Source of the DNA: Adiantum capillus-veneris | Lineage: Eukaryota; Streptophyta; Polypodiopsida; Polypodiales; Pteridaceae | Length of the DNA: 64,000 bases | Direction: 5' to 3' | Assembly (NCBI GenBank): GCA_014529385.2 | Contig: CM043957.1 | Span: 84,220,881 to 84,284,880 of the forward strand | Part shown: in pieces, positions 10,897 to 22,284 of the stretch | Layout of the letters: every line of letters begins with the position of its first letter | Numbering within the stretch: position 1 is the stretch's first letter | Translations under genes and position numbers: made by a program | The notes under the pieces: model-generated | Databases searched by the model: none | Told to the model about the DNA's origin: nothing | The model's input: only the letters and a program-made list of their open reading frames with translations

Positions 10897-13020
10897 CTTT
10901 GCTTTTCTCATCTCATGAGATCTAATGACAATGCCATCTCACCCATGTCACAGGACTCTCTCGCCACAACTCTGAGCACTCAACACTATAGTCCATGCCC
11001 TTTCGGGAGGCCAAGAAGGGTGTCCCATTGGCCACAACCAATCATGAGCACAATCTATGCCATAAGACAATTTGAGTAGGGGTTTATTTTTTTGTGCTAC
11101 TTGAAAATATTTTCTAGGGGAAAAAGACATGATTGGTTGAGTCCCACATGGATCACTCGGTAGAAGGTCGTGTAAGCTTTGACAATCAAAATGATCTTTG
11201 CTCCAAGTTCCAATGGAAAGGTCATGATTTGTTGTCAAGCTCTTACTCAAGATCCTGCATGGAGTCATCTTAGAGGTGCATGTTCCCCTATGCTTGTGCA
11301 CAACTTTGGACTTCAGTTCTCTAGCCCTAGCAATTGCATCTTCTACTTCCTCCAACTTGCTCAACTGTACGATCAATCCATCGACCTATCTACCCACAAC
11401 TTATCTTGGATATCCCTCTGGGCGAAAATGGAGAAGGGTTGCAACATAGCCGGCCTCAAGGGGTGAAGTTGGAGCAAAAGTGGGAGCTTGAAGGTAGAAG
11501 AGGCGTCAGAGGGCTAGCAGACAATGCCACTTGACAGGGTGGACCTGTAGCAAGAGTTTGGTCAAAAGGGAGCATCAGATACAATGCGGAAGCCACGTGG
11601 GATGAGCTTAAGTGCTCCTACATCCACCTCACCACCACTCACAAGGACCATGATGATTGTACCAATGTAGATGATGGTGAGATAGATAGAACACATCTTA
11701 TGCGCTCTGACGACATTGCTTTAGTAGATGCTGCCTTTGTCCAAAATTGGACCGAGTAGAGCTTGCCATTCATGAGTTCACCCTTTGCTATGGCAATGAG
11801 ATGCATTTGATCAAACATCGGCACCCTTTTGCACCCTATTGAATGTCTTAGATGCAGCTTTTGATCAAACCGTCATTTAATCAATCGTTGCAACCTTTTG
11901 TTCATGCAAAATCTATTCATTGTTCTAACCAATTCTTTAACCAAAAAAATATTCCTGGGTTGATTAACACGCCCAATAGCACCCTATTGAATGTCTGAGA
12001 TGCAGCTTTTGATCAAACCCTCATTTAATCCATTGTTGCAACCTTTTGTTCATGCAAAGTCTATTCATTGTTCTAACCAATCCTTTAACCAAAAAAATAT
12101 TCCTTGGCTGATTAACACGCCCAATATTATAGTGGTAGCATGCCAATATTATTACCAATAATAGTAGTTTATTATACAAAAAGTGAAATCATACATGTAT
12201 CTAATATTTAACTCTTATATATGGAGTGCTTTTGTACGAGATATTTCTTTTGGTTCAAAAGCTACAAAAGAGGTATGCGTTCCCAAAGTTTTTGCAAACT
12301 ATTAGTGCCTCTTGAAAATGGGTGAGTTCAAATTGCAATCTATCAACTACGGGAGTCGATTAAGATGGAAGAGTGAGGTGGGAGAGTGGAGCTTTCAACA
12401 ACAATGTCCAACAAGTGGAAGCCAAAGCGTATGATAGAATGAAAACAATTTTAACAGAGAACAGCGCTATACAAAAAAAAGCAAGGTTTCTGCAATACCA
12501 AACTAAAGAAGAAAATGCTAGAATGCTTTTTGTTGCAATGAAGGAAGGACTATGTAGAGAGGGTGAAATTTTTTGCCAATGATTAATTCTGATGGGAAGT
12601 TTGTTCACTTATGGATCCCTATTAGTTGATGAGGAAAAATTCCCTGTGGTCTTGGAGGGTTTTACGCTTTTATGAAGCCACACTTTGGGAGATTGTTAAT
12701 CGCATGCTTATAGTGGGGCAATGATTGGGTAATATCATATGTACATTGTGGACATGATCAAGATTTCTAGGTTTTTCATTTGCAAATTCACATGTAGTTG
12801 GTACATGCCAGAGGATGTGCAGGTTCAAAGGGGGTGGATGTCTTGACACTTTATATGCACAAAGGGAATTGAGGATGAAATAGGAATTGGATTAGTGTTC
12901 AGGAAAAATGCATCTTAGCTTAGATCTAAGACGCTTGAATGGAAAATGCTGCTTTGGCACTACCCAAACCATCAAGCTGTCGGCTCAGCCACCCAACCAT
13001 AGAGATTGGAATGGAGAGAT
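10897..13020. other. intergenic, no gene recognised
   Basis: Several ORFs of 60-140 codons overlap on both strands. None has a domain I recognise. A 148-bp tandem duplication lies at 11831-12127. Confidence 0.45.
11831..12127. repeat. tandem duplication, period 148 bp
   Basis: Copies at 11831-11978 and 11979-12127, each from GCACCCTATTGAATGTCT through TGTTCATGCAAA to GATTAACACGCCCAAT. About 8 substitutions by eye. Confidence 0.92.
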
Positions 13021-13114
13021 CTTTTGAGTGAGCTTTTCTTAGATATTGCTCATATCCAAATATAGAAAAATAAACTCGCTTCAAAAAGGGTTCTTAGAAC
13101 GAGCTTTTTTTCTC

Positions 13115-13115
<1 letters not shown>
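13021..13115. repeat. dispersed repeat, related to 21841-21950
   Basis: GAGTGAGCTTTTCTTAGATATTGCTCA followed by CCAAATATAGAAAAATAAACTCGCTTC and CGAGCTTTTTTTCTC aligns colinearly with 21841-21950, with substitutions and small indels. Confidence 0.55.

Positions 13116-13149
<34 letters not shown>
13116..13149. repeat. poly-C tract (34 C)
   Basis: It separates the dispersed repeat on the left from the first coding sequence of LINE 1 on the right, and so marks or hides that element's 5' boundary. Confidence 0.9.
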
Positions 13150-13151
<2 letters not shown>

Positions 13152-13583
13152 TCAAAGGGGGTGGATGTGGAGGAGTTGAAGGAACGGGAGCGACGTTCCA
13201 AGAACATTGTTATTCGTGGAATTCCCGAAGAGAAGTTAGAGACACCTCCTTCTCTTGCCATTGTTATTGAAGATTTCTTCAAAACCCACTTTGGCATGTC
13301 CGGAGTTATGGTCTATGGAGCACATAGAGTGGGGAAGCAAGGAGCTCCTCGCTCGGGAGAACGGCCAATTGTATGCACCATGCCGGATGAGACCAAGCGA
13401 AAGATTATCCTTGATAATAGTTGGATCTATTTGAGGGATACAAAATGTTTTGTATGTGAAGATTGCACTATTAAGCAACAAAATATGCGTCGCAAGGCAT
13501 ATAAGGAAAAGAATAATAAAAACAAGGAGATCTCTCATGAAGAAAATGTGCCCAAGGAGGAGGCAAGTATCTCAAGCAAATAG
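13152..13583 (+). pseudogene. LINE 1 ORF1, RNA-binding protein, 5'-truncated
   Basis: About 140 residues match the RRM of LINE ORF1 proteins: RRSKNIVIRGIPEE near the start, then HRVGK, a RPIVC strand, KRKIILDNSWIYLRDT and the closing FVCEDCTIKQQNMRRKAY. In L1-type elements this protein coats element RNA in the cytoplasm. The frame stays open into the poly-C tract and has no ATG at its left end, so the N-terminal coiled coil is missing. A single TAG (13581) separates it from the endonuclease reading frame, which is the same frame. Confidence 0.7.
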
Positions 13584-16500
13584 GGATGCGTGACCTATGA
13601 GACCGAGTTACAATTAAAAATATGCTTTTGGAATTATAATGGATACCCATGGAATGCGGGGGTTGGCATTGATGAACTAACAAGCAAAGCCGATGTTGTA
13701 CTTCTTGTTGAAACTTGGGAGCATGATACACAAAGGATTAACGGCTTGGAGGATTACAATGTACATTCATTGATGTGGTCAAAGAATCTCAAGCAACGAA
13801 GAGGACAAGGAGGGTTAGCATGTATGGTTAAGAAAGGATTGGAAGATTTTGTATCAATTGTGAAAGATGACAAGTACAAACGTTATGTATGGCTGAAAAT
13901 TATGACACCAAAAAGAGCACCCATTTTTGTAGCCAGTTGCTACATTCCTCATCATGATTCTCCCTTTTATGCTTGCATGGATAGAGATCAACCATTTTCT
14001 GATTTGGAAGAGGACATTTCTTATTTCAAAGGTGAAGGTGATGTTATTGTATTTGGGGATATGAATGCTCGCACAAAAACATTGCAACATGATACTCAAC
14101 AATTTGATATGCCATACATTTCAAGGGAGTTGGAGGAAGTTCACTTGTATGATCGTACTTCAATGGATGAGAAAGAGCCGGATCATTATGGAAAGTTGCT
14201 TTTACACATGTGTAATAGCACGGGTATGCTCATTGCCAATGGTGTATCTTTGTGGAGTGGAACCAATGGATTTACATGTAGGAGACATAATGGGGATAGT
14301 GTGATTGACTATATGCTACTCTCTGAAGCCATCATGTATCGCATAAAGAGTTTTATGTTTGGTCAATGGACCCCGGAATCTGACCATCGCACCTTATGTA
14401 TTGACCTTTCATGTGGAGAAGCAACTAAGCATGATAATCTCAGCCAAAGGAAAGAGAAGTTATCACTATGTATGGATTTCAAACGGGCACCAATGTACAT
14501 TGAAATGGTTGAGCAAAAATTATAGATGACAAAGCTTCAATGTGATGCACCATTGGAAACTAAATGGGAAGCTTTCAAGAAAGCTATTTGTTCTTGTGCG
14601 GAAGAATGCTTTGCCATAAAGCATCTCCATGGTATCAACAAAGATAGATCACGCAAAAGGTGGTTTGATAAAGAATATCAAGATGCTCGAAAGTCCTTGA
14701 TAAAGCTTGATGCAACTATGGACAAAGACAACTATCAAAGTCATTTGCATACATACAAGGCATTGATTCAAAAGAAGAGAAGAAGATGGGAAGTAAAGCA
14801 ACAAGAATTTCAAGTCCAAGAAAAGGCACATGCATGTGGAAGATTTTGGAGAAACTTGAGAGGCAAGCGGGTTGAGAATTTTGGTAACTTGAGTCTAGTG
14901 GATATGTACACACATTGTAGGCAATTATATAAGCAAGAAAATACTGAAAAAATGCCATTTTATGGGTCACTCCCATGTATGCCGTCTTTTTTTACTATTG
15001 AGGAGGTATGCGGTGGGCTTGAAAAGTTGGCCACTCGCAAAGCGGGAGATCTTCAAGGTATCAAGCCAGAGATGATCAAATGGACAGGAGATTTTACCCA
15101 TGAGTGGATGTGTGATATGTTCAACCTTGCACTTCAACATGGTATGCCTTATGATTGGAGTACTAATTGGGTTAAGCCTTTGCATAAAGGAGGGGATGTA
15201 AAGAATGTAAGCAACTATCGGACTATAATGATTGGGTCTCTTATGGCAAAGTTGTTTGGGTGCATAATGGAGATGAAATTGAGTGTTGGGCTGAAGAGAA
15301 TGACAAGCGTGCAAAGGGACAAGCGGGTTTTCGTCGATGCCATAGCACCATTGATCATCTTGTCACTCTTCGTGTTCTCATGGAGGAAAGTTGGTTGAAA
15401 GGCAAGCGATTGTATTGTTGTTTTGTGGACTTTAAGAAAGCCTTTGATATGATTCCACGTAACAATTTGTGGAGAAGGATGGAAGAACTCCAAGTGCCAA
15501 ATGAGTTTATGCTTGCGGTTTCTTGAATCTATGAGAAGGTGATTTGTCAATTGCGCATGGGAAGAGAAATTTCAGAAATTTTTGTAAGCACTATTGGGGT
15601 TAAACAAAGATGTCCATTGTCACCAACTCTCTTTGGTCTATGCATCGATCAATTGGAACAAATGATACTTGACTTTATGCAAGAAGAAGGCATTGAAGAG
15701 GTCACTATTTGCAATGCGGTAATCATGTTTTTGTTGTATGCGGATGATGTAGTGCTTCTAGCACACACTTTAGAAGATGCACAAAAGCTTATGGTTGTCC
15801 TTGAGAACTTTTTCTTGCATAGTGGGCTGATTGTAAATGAATCCAAAACAAAGGTTATGCTTGTGAAAACCAACCATAAGGAGAAGCCATGCATTGTGTA
15901 CAACAACGAGACACTTGAAGTTGTTGAGAGCTTTAAGTACCTTGGCCTTGAGGTTCCATCCAATCACAAGTGGCATGAATGTGCTATGCGTCGTTTGGAA
16001 GCGGGAAAGAGAGCATATTATGCATTTGAGAACATGTGTAATGCGGGAAACATCAAGTGTTGGGTTCTCAAGAAGTATCTTTTTGATGCATTGGTGACAC
16101 CGGTTCTTCTTTATGGAGTTGAAGTGTGGGGCGGGAGCATCTCAAAGTCTACTTGGAAAGAGTTTGAGAATGTCCAAAAGCGTTTTCTTACAAACTTTCT
16201 CCAAGTTAAGACACAAACACCATATATGCTCCTACTTCTTGAGTCTGGATCTCTTCCAATTGAGGTTATGGGCATGGAAAGGGTTGTGGAGTACATGATA
16301 AAGATGCGTCAAAACCCTTCACATCGACTTCCTACAATTGCGTGGGAAGCAAGCAAAAAGTTCAAAAGACGCATAAAAGCAAGATCTTGAGCACGGGATG
16401 GATACAAGACATAAAGAAGTGGTTTGGGAGATGGGATGCATTACACTTGCTACATGATGCTTCAATTGACTCTCAAGTGAATGAAGCTTTTCTACAACGC

Positions 16501-16980
16501 CAATGTATTACGGCTTGGGAGAAATCCGGTGGGTCACGCTTCATACATTACACCACCTATATTGCCCCCAACTACAAAACCATGTTCTTCGCTGAGAGAG
16601 GAAACCGTACTCACACTTACATGCTTGAGCCTATTCCCTTGTCCGCGATACGCACTATCGCAGCAATTTGGCTTAGCTCCCATTTCCTTCGATGTGAGAT
16701 AGGACGTTGGGGCAATGGAGAAGAGTCAAATCGATTGTGCACATTATGCTCACTGCAAGTTCGAGAGTCTGAGTACCACACACTACTAGAGTGCTCAGCT
16801 TTTGATCACATCCGAATTTGCTTCTCTCACATTTTCAACCATAACTTAGACCTACACACTTTCCTCTCCCAGCCAAAGTGTGGGCTCTCCATTGCGACTC
16901 TCATCACTACAATTTTGGAGCATCGAGAGTCACTCATCAGCCATACACATACTACATCACATGTAACTTTGGTCCCATAG
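13584..16980 (+). pseudogene. LINE 1 ORF2, endonuclease-reverse transcriptase, broken
   Basis: The endonuclease (13600-14420) keeps its catalytic landmarks: FWNYNGY, VETWE, FGDMNART, IDYML and SDHRT. A TAG at 14523 interrupts the frame. The RT (about 14990-16100) has KAGDLQGIKPEMIK, then a frameshift near 15250-15280, GFRRCHSTIDHL, VDFKKAFDMIPR, a TGA at 15524, GVKQRCPLSPTLFGL and LLYADDVVLLA. Another frameshift near 16345-16390 leads into a C-terminal segment with CTLCSLQVRESEYHTLLEC, the Cys/His motif common at LINE C-termini. The domains are readable, so the copy is not very old, but it cannot be translated whole. The active protein would nick target DNA and prime reverse transcription there. 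Confidence 0.8.
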
Positions 16981-17017
16981 GTCATATTTGACCTCCGAGG
17001 ACGATAATAAAATCTAT

Positions 17018-17095
17018 CTATCTATCTATCTCTCTTTCTCTCGCCTTCTATCTCTCGCTACCTCTCCCTATCTCTATTTCTCTCTATCTCCCACT

Positions 17096-17140
<45 letters not shown>

Positions 17141-17174
17141 CCTATCTTTCCTTCCCTCCCTCTCTCTATCTATC

Positions 17175-17209
<35 letters not shown>

Positions 17210-17257
17210 GAGGTGGGTGCTCTCTCTCTCTCTCTCTCTCTCTCGTTGAGGTGGGTG

Positions 17258-17324
<67 letters not shown>

Positions 17325-17351
17325 AAAGAGGAGAGCAAGTTGAGGTGGGTG

Positions 17352-17401
<50 letters not shown>

Positions 17402-17470
17402 GGAGAAAGAGAGATAAAGGTAGGGAGAGAGGGAGAGAGAGAGAGATTGAAGGAGTGAGAGATAGAGAGA
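17018..17470. repeat. CT/GA microsatellite block with three GTTGAGGTGGGTGC spacers
   Basis: (ATCT)n and (CT)n runs are followed by (GA)n runs. GTTGAGGTGGGTGC occurs at 17207, 17245 and 17339. Between the second and third copies the repeat changes from CT to GA, so the block can fold on itself as a long near-palindrome. It starts directly at the tail of LINE 1. Confidence 0.85.
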
Positions 17471-17496
17471 AATAGAGATAGGGAAAGTTAGCGAGA

Positions 17497-17900
17497 TGTT
17501 TGGGTTCAGGCCAAGTGCTGACCGCCCATCACTGACACCAACTTGTTCTTTGGTTATATGAAAGAATAAGGAGTAGTGAGAAAATCTTCTCACCAAGAGC
17601 TCCACCACACCCTGTCTCTTGCTGCACTGCACTGCATCGCACTCGCATTTTCATTCGCATGCATGTGATCTTGTGCACAATCACAAGTGGTATCAAAGAA
17701 ACGATGGTTTCTTGATTCGCTCTCGACACGTGCACGAGCTTTGATTTGAGCTAAGGCCCAGCTGGCTCAAGTCTGTAGAAAAATAGGGCACCGATCTCTT
17801 CTGCTCAGGTGCTCCAAAGCTTGGAATTGAACTTGTTGACAAACCTAATAAACATATGTTCACTCTCCTTTTAAAAAAAAGGCCAATGATTCTATTCCCT
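17497..17900 (+). mobile_element. copia LTR remnant with primer-binding site
   Basis: A candidate LTR at 17497-17685 starts TGTTTGGGTTCAGG and ends CAATCACA. It is followed by TGGTATCAAAG, close to the tRNA-iMet primer site of copia elements. The LTR aligns with the 3' LTR of the old copia at 22001-22172 on the other strand: shared GGCCAAGTG, CTTTGGTTATA, GAATAAG.AGTAGTGA and GAGCTCCACCACACC. About 200 bases of untranslated leader follow and then LINE 2 begins, so this is the truncated 5' end of a related element in the opposite orientation. Confidence 0.6.
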
Positions 17901-17939
17901 TTCTGAAAAATAAAGAAGGCCTCACTGTGAGTTCTCATG

Positions 17940-20675
17940 ATCAGAATTTGTAGGTTGCGGAATCTTTTTTCTTTGAGATTTTTTCTTCTTCTCCCAGAAG
18001 AGGGGCTAAACATACCAAAGCTAGAGCTGATATTGCAAGGATAAGGAAAAAAGTAGTATCTGTGCAAATAGCTCATTGGATGGATCAGCCCCTTATAGAG
18101 GGGGAGTTAAAGGATGCTATTGACTCTTTAAAAGATGGAAAATTGCTTGGTATTGATGGCCTGCCAAATGAGTTTTTTAAACCTTATAAAGATTTTCTTG
18201 TCCCACATCTCTTGTCCATATGGATTGAGGCTATTAGAGTAGGAGCTTTGTCCACCTCTATGAATACTGGAGTGATTAGGCTCATTCGTAAAAGGGGGAC
18301 TAAGGAGGATTTAGGCAACTGAAGGCCAATCTCCTGTCTGACTTCTGTTTATAAATTTTTCTCCTTATCTCTAGCTAGAAGGCTGAGTCCTCTCATGAAT
18401 CAAATAATTTTACCAGAGCAAAAAGGATTCATAAAGGAAAGATTTATTTTGGATGCCATTATTACTTTGTGGGAAGCTGTAGATTTCATCCACAGGACAA
18501 TGAGCAGGACTTCATCTTCTTTAAAATCGTTTTTGATAAGGCAAATGACAAGATGGACTGGGATTTTATTTTTCAATCTCTGCATGATATTGGCTTTGGC
18601 ATGACTTTTATCAAATTCATACAGATTCTTTTTGGCAATGCTTATGCAAGAGTTTCTATCAATGGTGATCTTACTGACATCTTTCCCTTAAAGAGGTCCA
18701 TAAGACAGGGTTGCCCTATAGCACCTCTTTTGTATGCTATATGCTCTGATTCCCTGGGTTGGCTGGTGCAGGATGCTCTAGAAAAAGGTCTGATGAAAGG
18801 AATAAAAATTCCAGAAGCTACCAAAGATCTTGTGCTTCAACAATTTGCTAACGACACTAATTCCCTTATGTCCAATGATACTGACACAGTAGAATTCTTT
18901 TGGAAATCTTTGGACACCTTCTTTTTGGCCAATGGTTTTGTCATTAATCACAATAAGACTGGATATAAGGCCTCCAAGGATCAGATCCCTCAAGTCATAA
19001 TTGAAGTTGGTTGCCATGAAATCGGAGAGGGACAGGTTTTCAGGCTCTTGGGAATACCAATGGGATTCAGGATTACCTACGCTTAGAGATGGGAGTGGGT
19101 CATGGATAAGTTCAAGCACAAATTCAATAAATGGCAATTTCATCAGTCTTATGTCTCATCAAGGGATTTCATTCTTAATCATTACTTGCTTCCCTCCCTA
19201 ATTTTTTTATTGTCTTGCTAGTGCCCAGCCAAATATCAGTTGAGCCAGGCTTATAAACTGGCAGGATCTTTTCTATGGGGAGGAGACTTGGATCATCCTA
19301 AGATTTCCAAGGTTCCATGGGATATATGTTGTCTCCCCAAAAAGAAAGGAGGCCTTGGCTCTCCCATATGTCAACCAGAATGGCTGCTAAGTGGATATGC
19401 ATAGCATTAGACTCAAAATATTACTGGGCATTACTTCTCAAAAGGGATGTGCAAAAATTTAAGTTGCAGAAGTACAAAACTTGGACTAATCTTCATCTCA
19501 GAGATGTTCTACTAGATCCTGACATTTACATTCCTTATGGTTCCAAGTTGGTATGCAGAATATGGAATGCCTGGAACATTGTTAAGTCCAGCTGGACACC
19601 TACCAAAGACTTTCTAGCTAATCATTTAACCTTTTTGCTAGATTCTTTTTTGTTGGATAGTTTGTAGGTAAGACCAGAGTTGGAATCAACACGAAGGCTC
19701 ATAAATGCTGCAAAGCTGGAATCGGACAGTGGAAGGATATGGTGATTAATGGTCAACTCAAAACTTTTGAATCTCTCCAAAATGACTTCCCAATTTTAGC
19801 TACAGATGCCAATTGTTGTATTCAAAGAGCCAAGCAGTGTGCGGCAAAGTTAAAGATACCTTCCAAAGCAGTGCAAGCCACTAGTAGGATCTCATTTATA
19901 GCTAATCAAATCTACACACAATTTAAACTCAAAGGAATAGTGGAGAACTCCCTTAAACAAAAGCTCAACAAAAGATGGAAGTTCGAATGGAGCAGTAAAT
20001 AGTGGACTTATAGATTCAAATGCTTATGGGCTTATCCAACTGCTAATAAGAAAAGCACCCTCATGTGACTCATAATCCATCAAGGCATTTGGACTACAGA
20101 AAGAGCTCTTAGAGATGGTTTGGGAAATGGTATATGCAACAGATGTAATTTGACCTCAGAGAATTGTATACATATTTGGTTCAATTGTTTGAAGAACAGG
20201 GATGTGTTACACTTTATCCACATTGTTCTCTCTCAAATAAGCCTAAATCCATTGGATTTTAAAGACCTACTATTGGAAAATTGCAAGGGGATGGATGTCC
20301 CTCTATGGAATATATGGAGAGGACACATTTTGTGGTTCACATGGCTGAGAAGGAATGCTTCTGTCTTTCAGCATCATACTGCTCCTCCATTGTCCCTTCT
20401 CAACGAGATCTTCTACACTCAATTGTTCATATGTGTAGATAAGTCAGGGATGTCCTCTTCAAAATGAAACTGTCTCTTCCTTACAAAGAGGTTGTTGATG
20501 GAAACAATGGAGTAAAATAGTGCCTCAGTTTTTCAACCCTTCTAGACTCAAGATGAAAAGAGGCTATGTCTTTGTAACTCTTTTGTACTAGGGTTTACTA
20601 ACCCCCTTCCTGTGGGTACATTGTATCTCTTTTCATCCTTATTTAATTAATTTCTAGCGTTTTCAAAAAAAAAGA
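17940..20675 (+). pseudogene. LINE 2: L1-type LINE, 5'-truncated, dead RT
   Basis: It starts within the linker before the RT. RT blocks: KDAIDSLKDGKLLGIDGLPN, a TGA at 18320 inside the conserved GN-RPISC block, PEQKGFIKERFILDAI, a frameshift near 18500, FDKANDKMDW, RQGCPIAPLLYA. The catalytic box reads FANDT (18844-18858), so an essential Asp is replaced by Asn. Downstream come GSFLWGG and KKKGGLG, and near 20130-20180 a zf-RVT-type motif CNRCNLTSENCIHIWFNC. A poly-A tail at 20665-20673 ends the element. 5' truncation and an A tail are normal for L1 insertions. Confidence 0.8.
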
Positions 20676-22000
20676 CAGTTTATAGCTACCTTGATTAGTG
20701 CCAAATTAAATGGGCCAAAACAAAACTCTATCTAGGAAAGAGTCAAATTTATTGATTCATGGGTAATTTTGAAAGATTTACGGAGGACAAAAGGGGTTGC
20801 GAAATCATAGCTTGAGGGAAGAGGTGAGAAGCATGTGGAAATTGTCAGACTAAAGGATGTTGGCAAAGACATAAACAAGGGAAATGTTTTAGACTAAAGG
20901 ATGCTTGGCAAAGGCATAAAACATCAAGGTCGAGGGTCATGGGGTAGTTAATATTTACCCTTCATTTACTTGGCTTCCTATTTCAAAATATGCCCATCAC
21001 AATTGCTCAATTTGTGCCACCTCAACCATTATAATTCTCCACCATTTTCCAACCATTGCATGCCAAGCTAGCAACCCCATTATTATGGGTGCTGACATGT
21101 TCAATTTTGCAACCTTCACTATATTGGCCCCACTCCCCCTAACCTTCATGGCCAATATTGGTTTGTGAGTCCATTCATGAGTGACCATTCCTACAATACT
21201 AATGTCGACAATAGCTCTTGGCATCTGCTAGTTTCCATGAATGGGCAATTAGGAGCCATTCCCTATACCATCATTCAAAGTTTGAAAGGGTATCTCATGA
21301 GAGATAAGCCCTTGTTCGGGGATTCTCCAAAGGGGTGTTAGATTAGGTGATTTACATTCGCATGCCTAAATCTAATTGTCGTTCAAGCAACAAAGTAGCA
21401 TTACCTAAAGGGGCAACTAGCTAGTGAGACTTCAAGGTCACAAGTAGTGGTAGATAGCTTCCAAAAGGACTCCAAACTCAAGCTTAATCTTCATAACCAC
21501 ATAATCCCAATAATTGTTATTACTAATCATTAGATTAAAGAATGCTTCATCAACGGTACCCTTACGTCTTCCAATGTCAGATTTATGGAAACAACCTATA
21601 CTATTGCATAACTTGCATATGAATAAGTCTAAGTAATCATGAAATAACCCACATTTTCCTATTATCTTGTTCGATTACCCTCCAATACATATTAGGAAAC
21701 AATTGATATGCCATGTGTAGGAGGGGCGTTATGTGATGACCTACTTTTGGCAAAATATGGGGCATTTTAAGATGTTGGTAGATCTATTGATGAGCTTATT
21801 GAGATGATTGTTGGAGAGTTGAGGCTTGGAGAAAGCTTTGGAGTAAGCTTTTTTCAAATATTGCTCAACTAACCAAATCTAGAAAAAAAAGCTCCCTTTG
21901 AAATCTCGCTCCAAAAAAAGTTTTGGAGCGAGGTTTTTTTATCTCCCTTTCTTCTCCCTCTATCTCCTCTCTCTCACTCCCCTTCTATCTCCCATATGAG
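20676..22000. other. intergenic, one dispersed repeat
   Basis: No gene recognised. The copy of the dispersed repeat at 21841-21950 contains a perfect 12-bp hairpin, CTCGCTCCAAAA (21905-21916) and TTTTGGAGCGAG (21921-21932). Confidence 0.5.
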
Positions 22001-22172
22001 TGTGTTGGGAGCATGTCCATCCAAGTGTAAGTGTGGTGTTGTGCAGTAGGAGACAAGGTGTGGTGGAGCTCTCACTAATAATATTTTTTCACTACTTCTT
22101 ATTCTTCCCTATAACCAAAGATTAAGTTAGCGTCAGTGGTGGCTGGCCAGCCACTTGGCCTAAACCCTGACA
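22001..22172 (-). repeat. 3' LTR of the old copia
   Basis: Starts TGTGTTGGG and ends CCCTGACA on the plus strand. The adjacent ATTCCCACTTGAAGG at 22173 is the purine tract GTGGGAAT on the element strand. It is matched by the opposite-strand LTR remnant at 17497-17685. About 170 bp, short for a copia LTR. Confidence 0.6.
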
Positions 22173-22284
22173 ATTCCCACTTGAAGGCCAACGTGGCCCA
22201 AGTGGCAAAAAGTGTACAACTATACAAGTGTGAGGCATGATCATAGATTCACCCTACGCCCATCATCTTGATGCAATGTGCAAA

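Larger units (their letters stand above)
13150..17040 (+). mobile_element. LINE 1: non-L1-type LINE, broken
   Basis: In order: an ORF1-type RNA-binding protein, an apurinic-type endonuclease, a reverse transcriptase with a YADDVV box, a C-terminal Cys/His motif, and a 3' end with a short tandem repeat tail, AATAAAATCTATCTATC. The YADD box and short-repeat tail differ from plant L1 elements (FADD box, poly-A tail) and recall RTE or Jockey-like clades; the clade call is tentative. The 5' end is lost at the poly-C tract. At least two stops and two frameshifts break ORF2. Confidence 0.8.

Noticed and set aside
11280-11376. Minus-strand exon-like segment LSKLEEVEDAIARARELKSK behind a GTACAG acceptor-like site
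   Set aside because: It recalls a helix found in some plant glycosyltransferases, but it is under 35 residues and the following codons are not protein-like. No second exon found.
20997-21224. 75-codon minus-strand ORF
   Set aside because: Protein-like in places but with no motif and no context.
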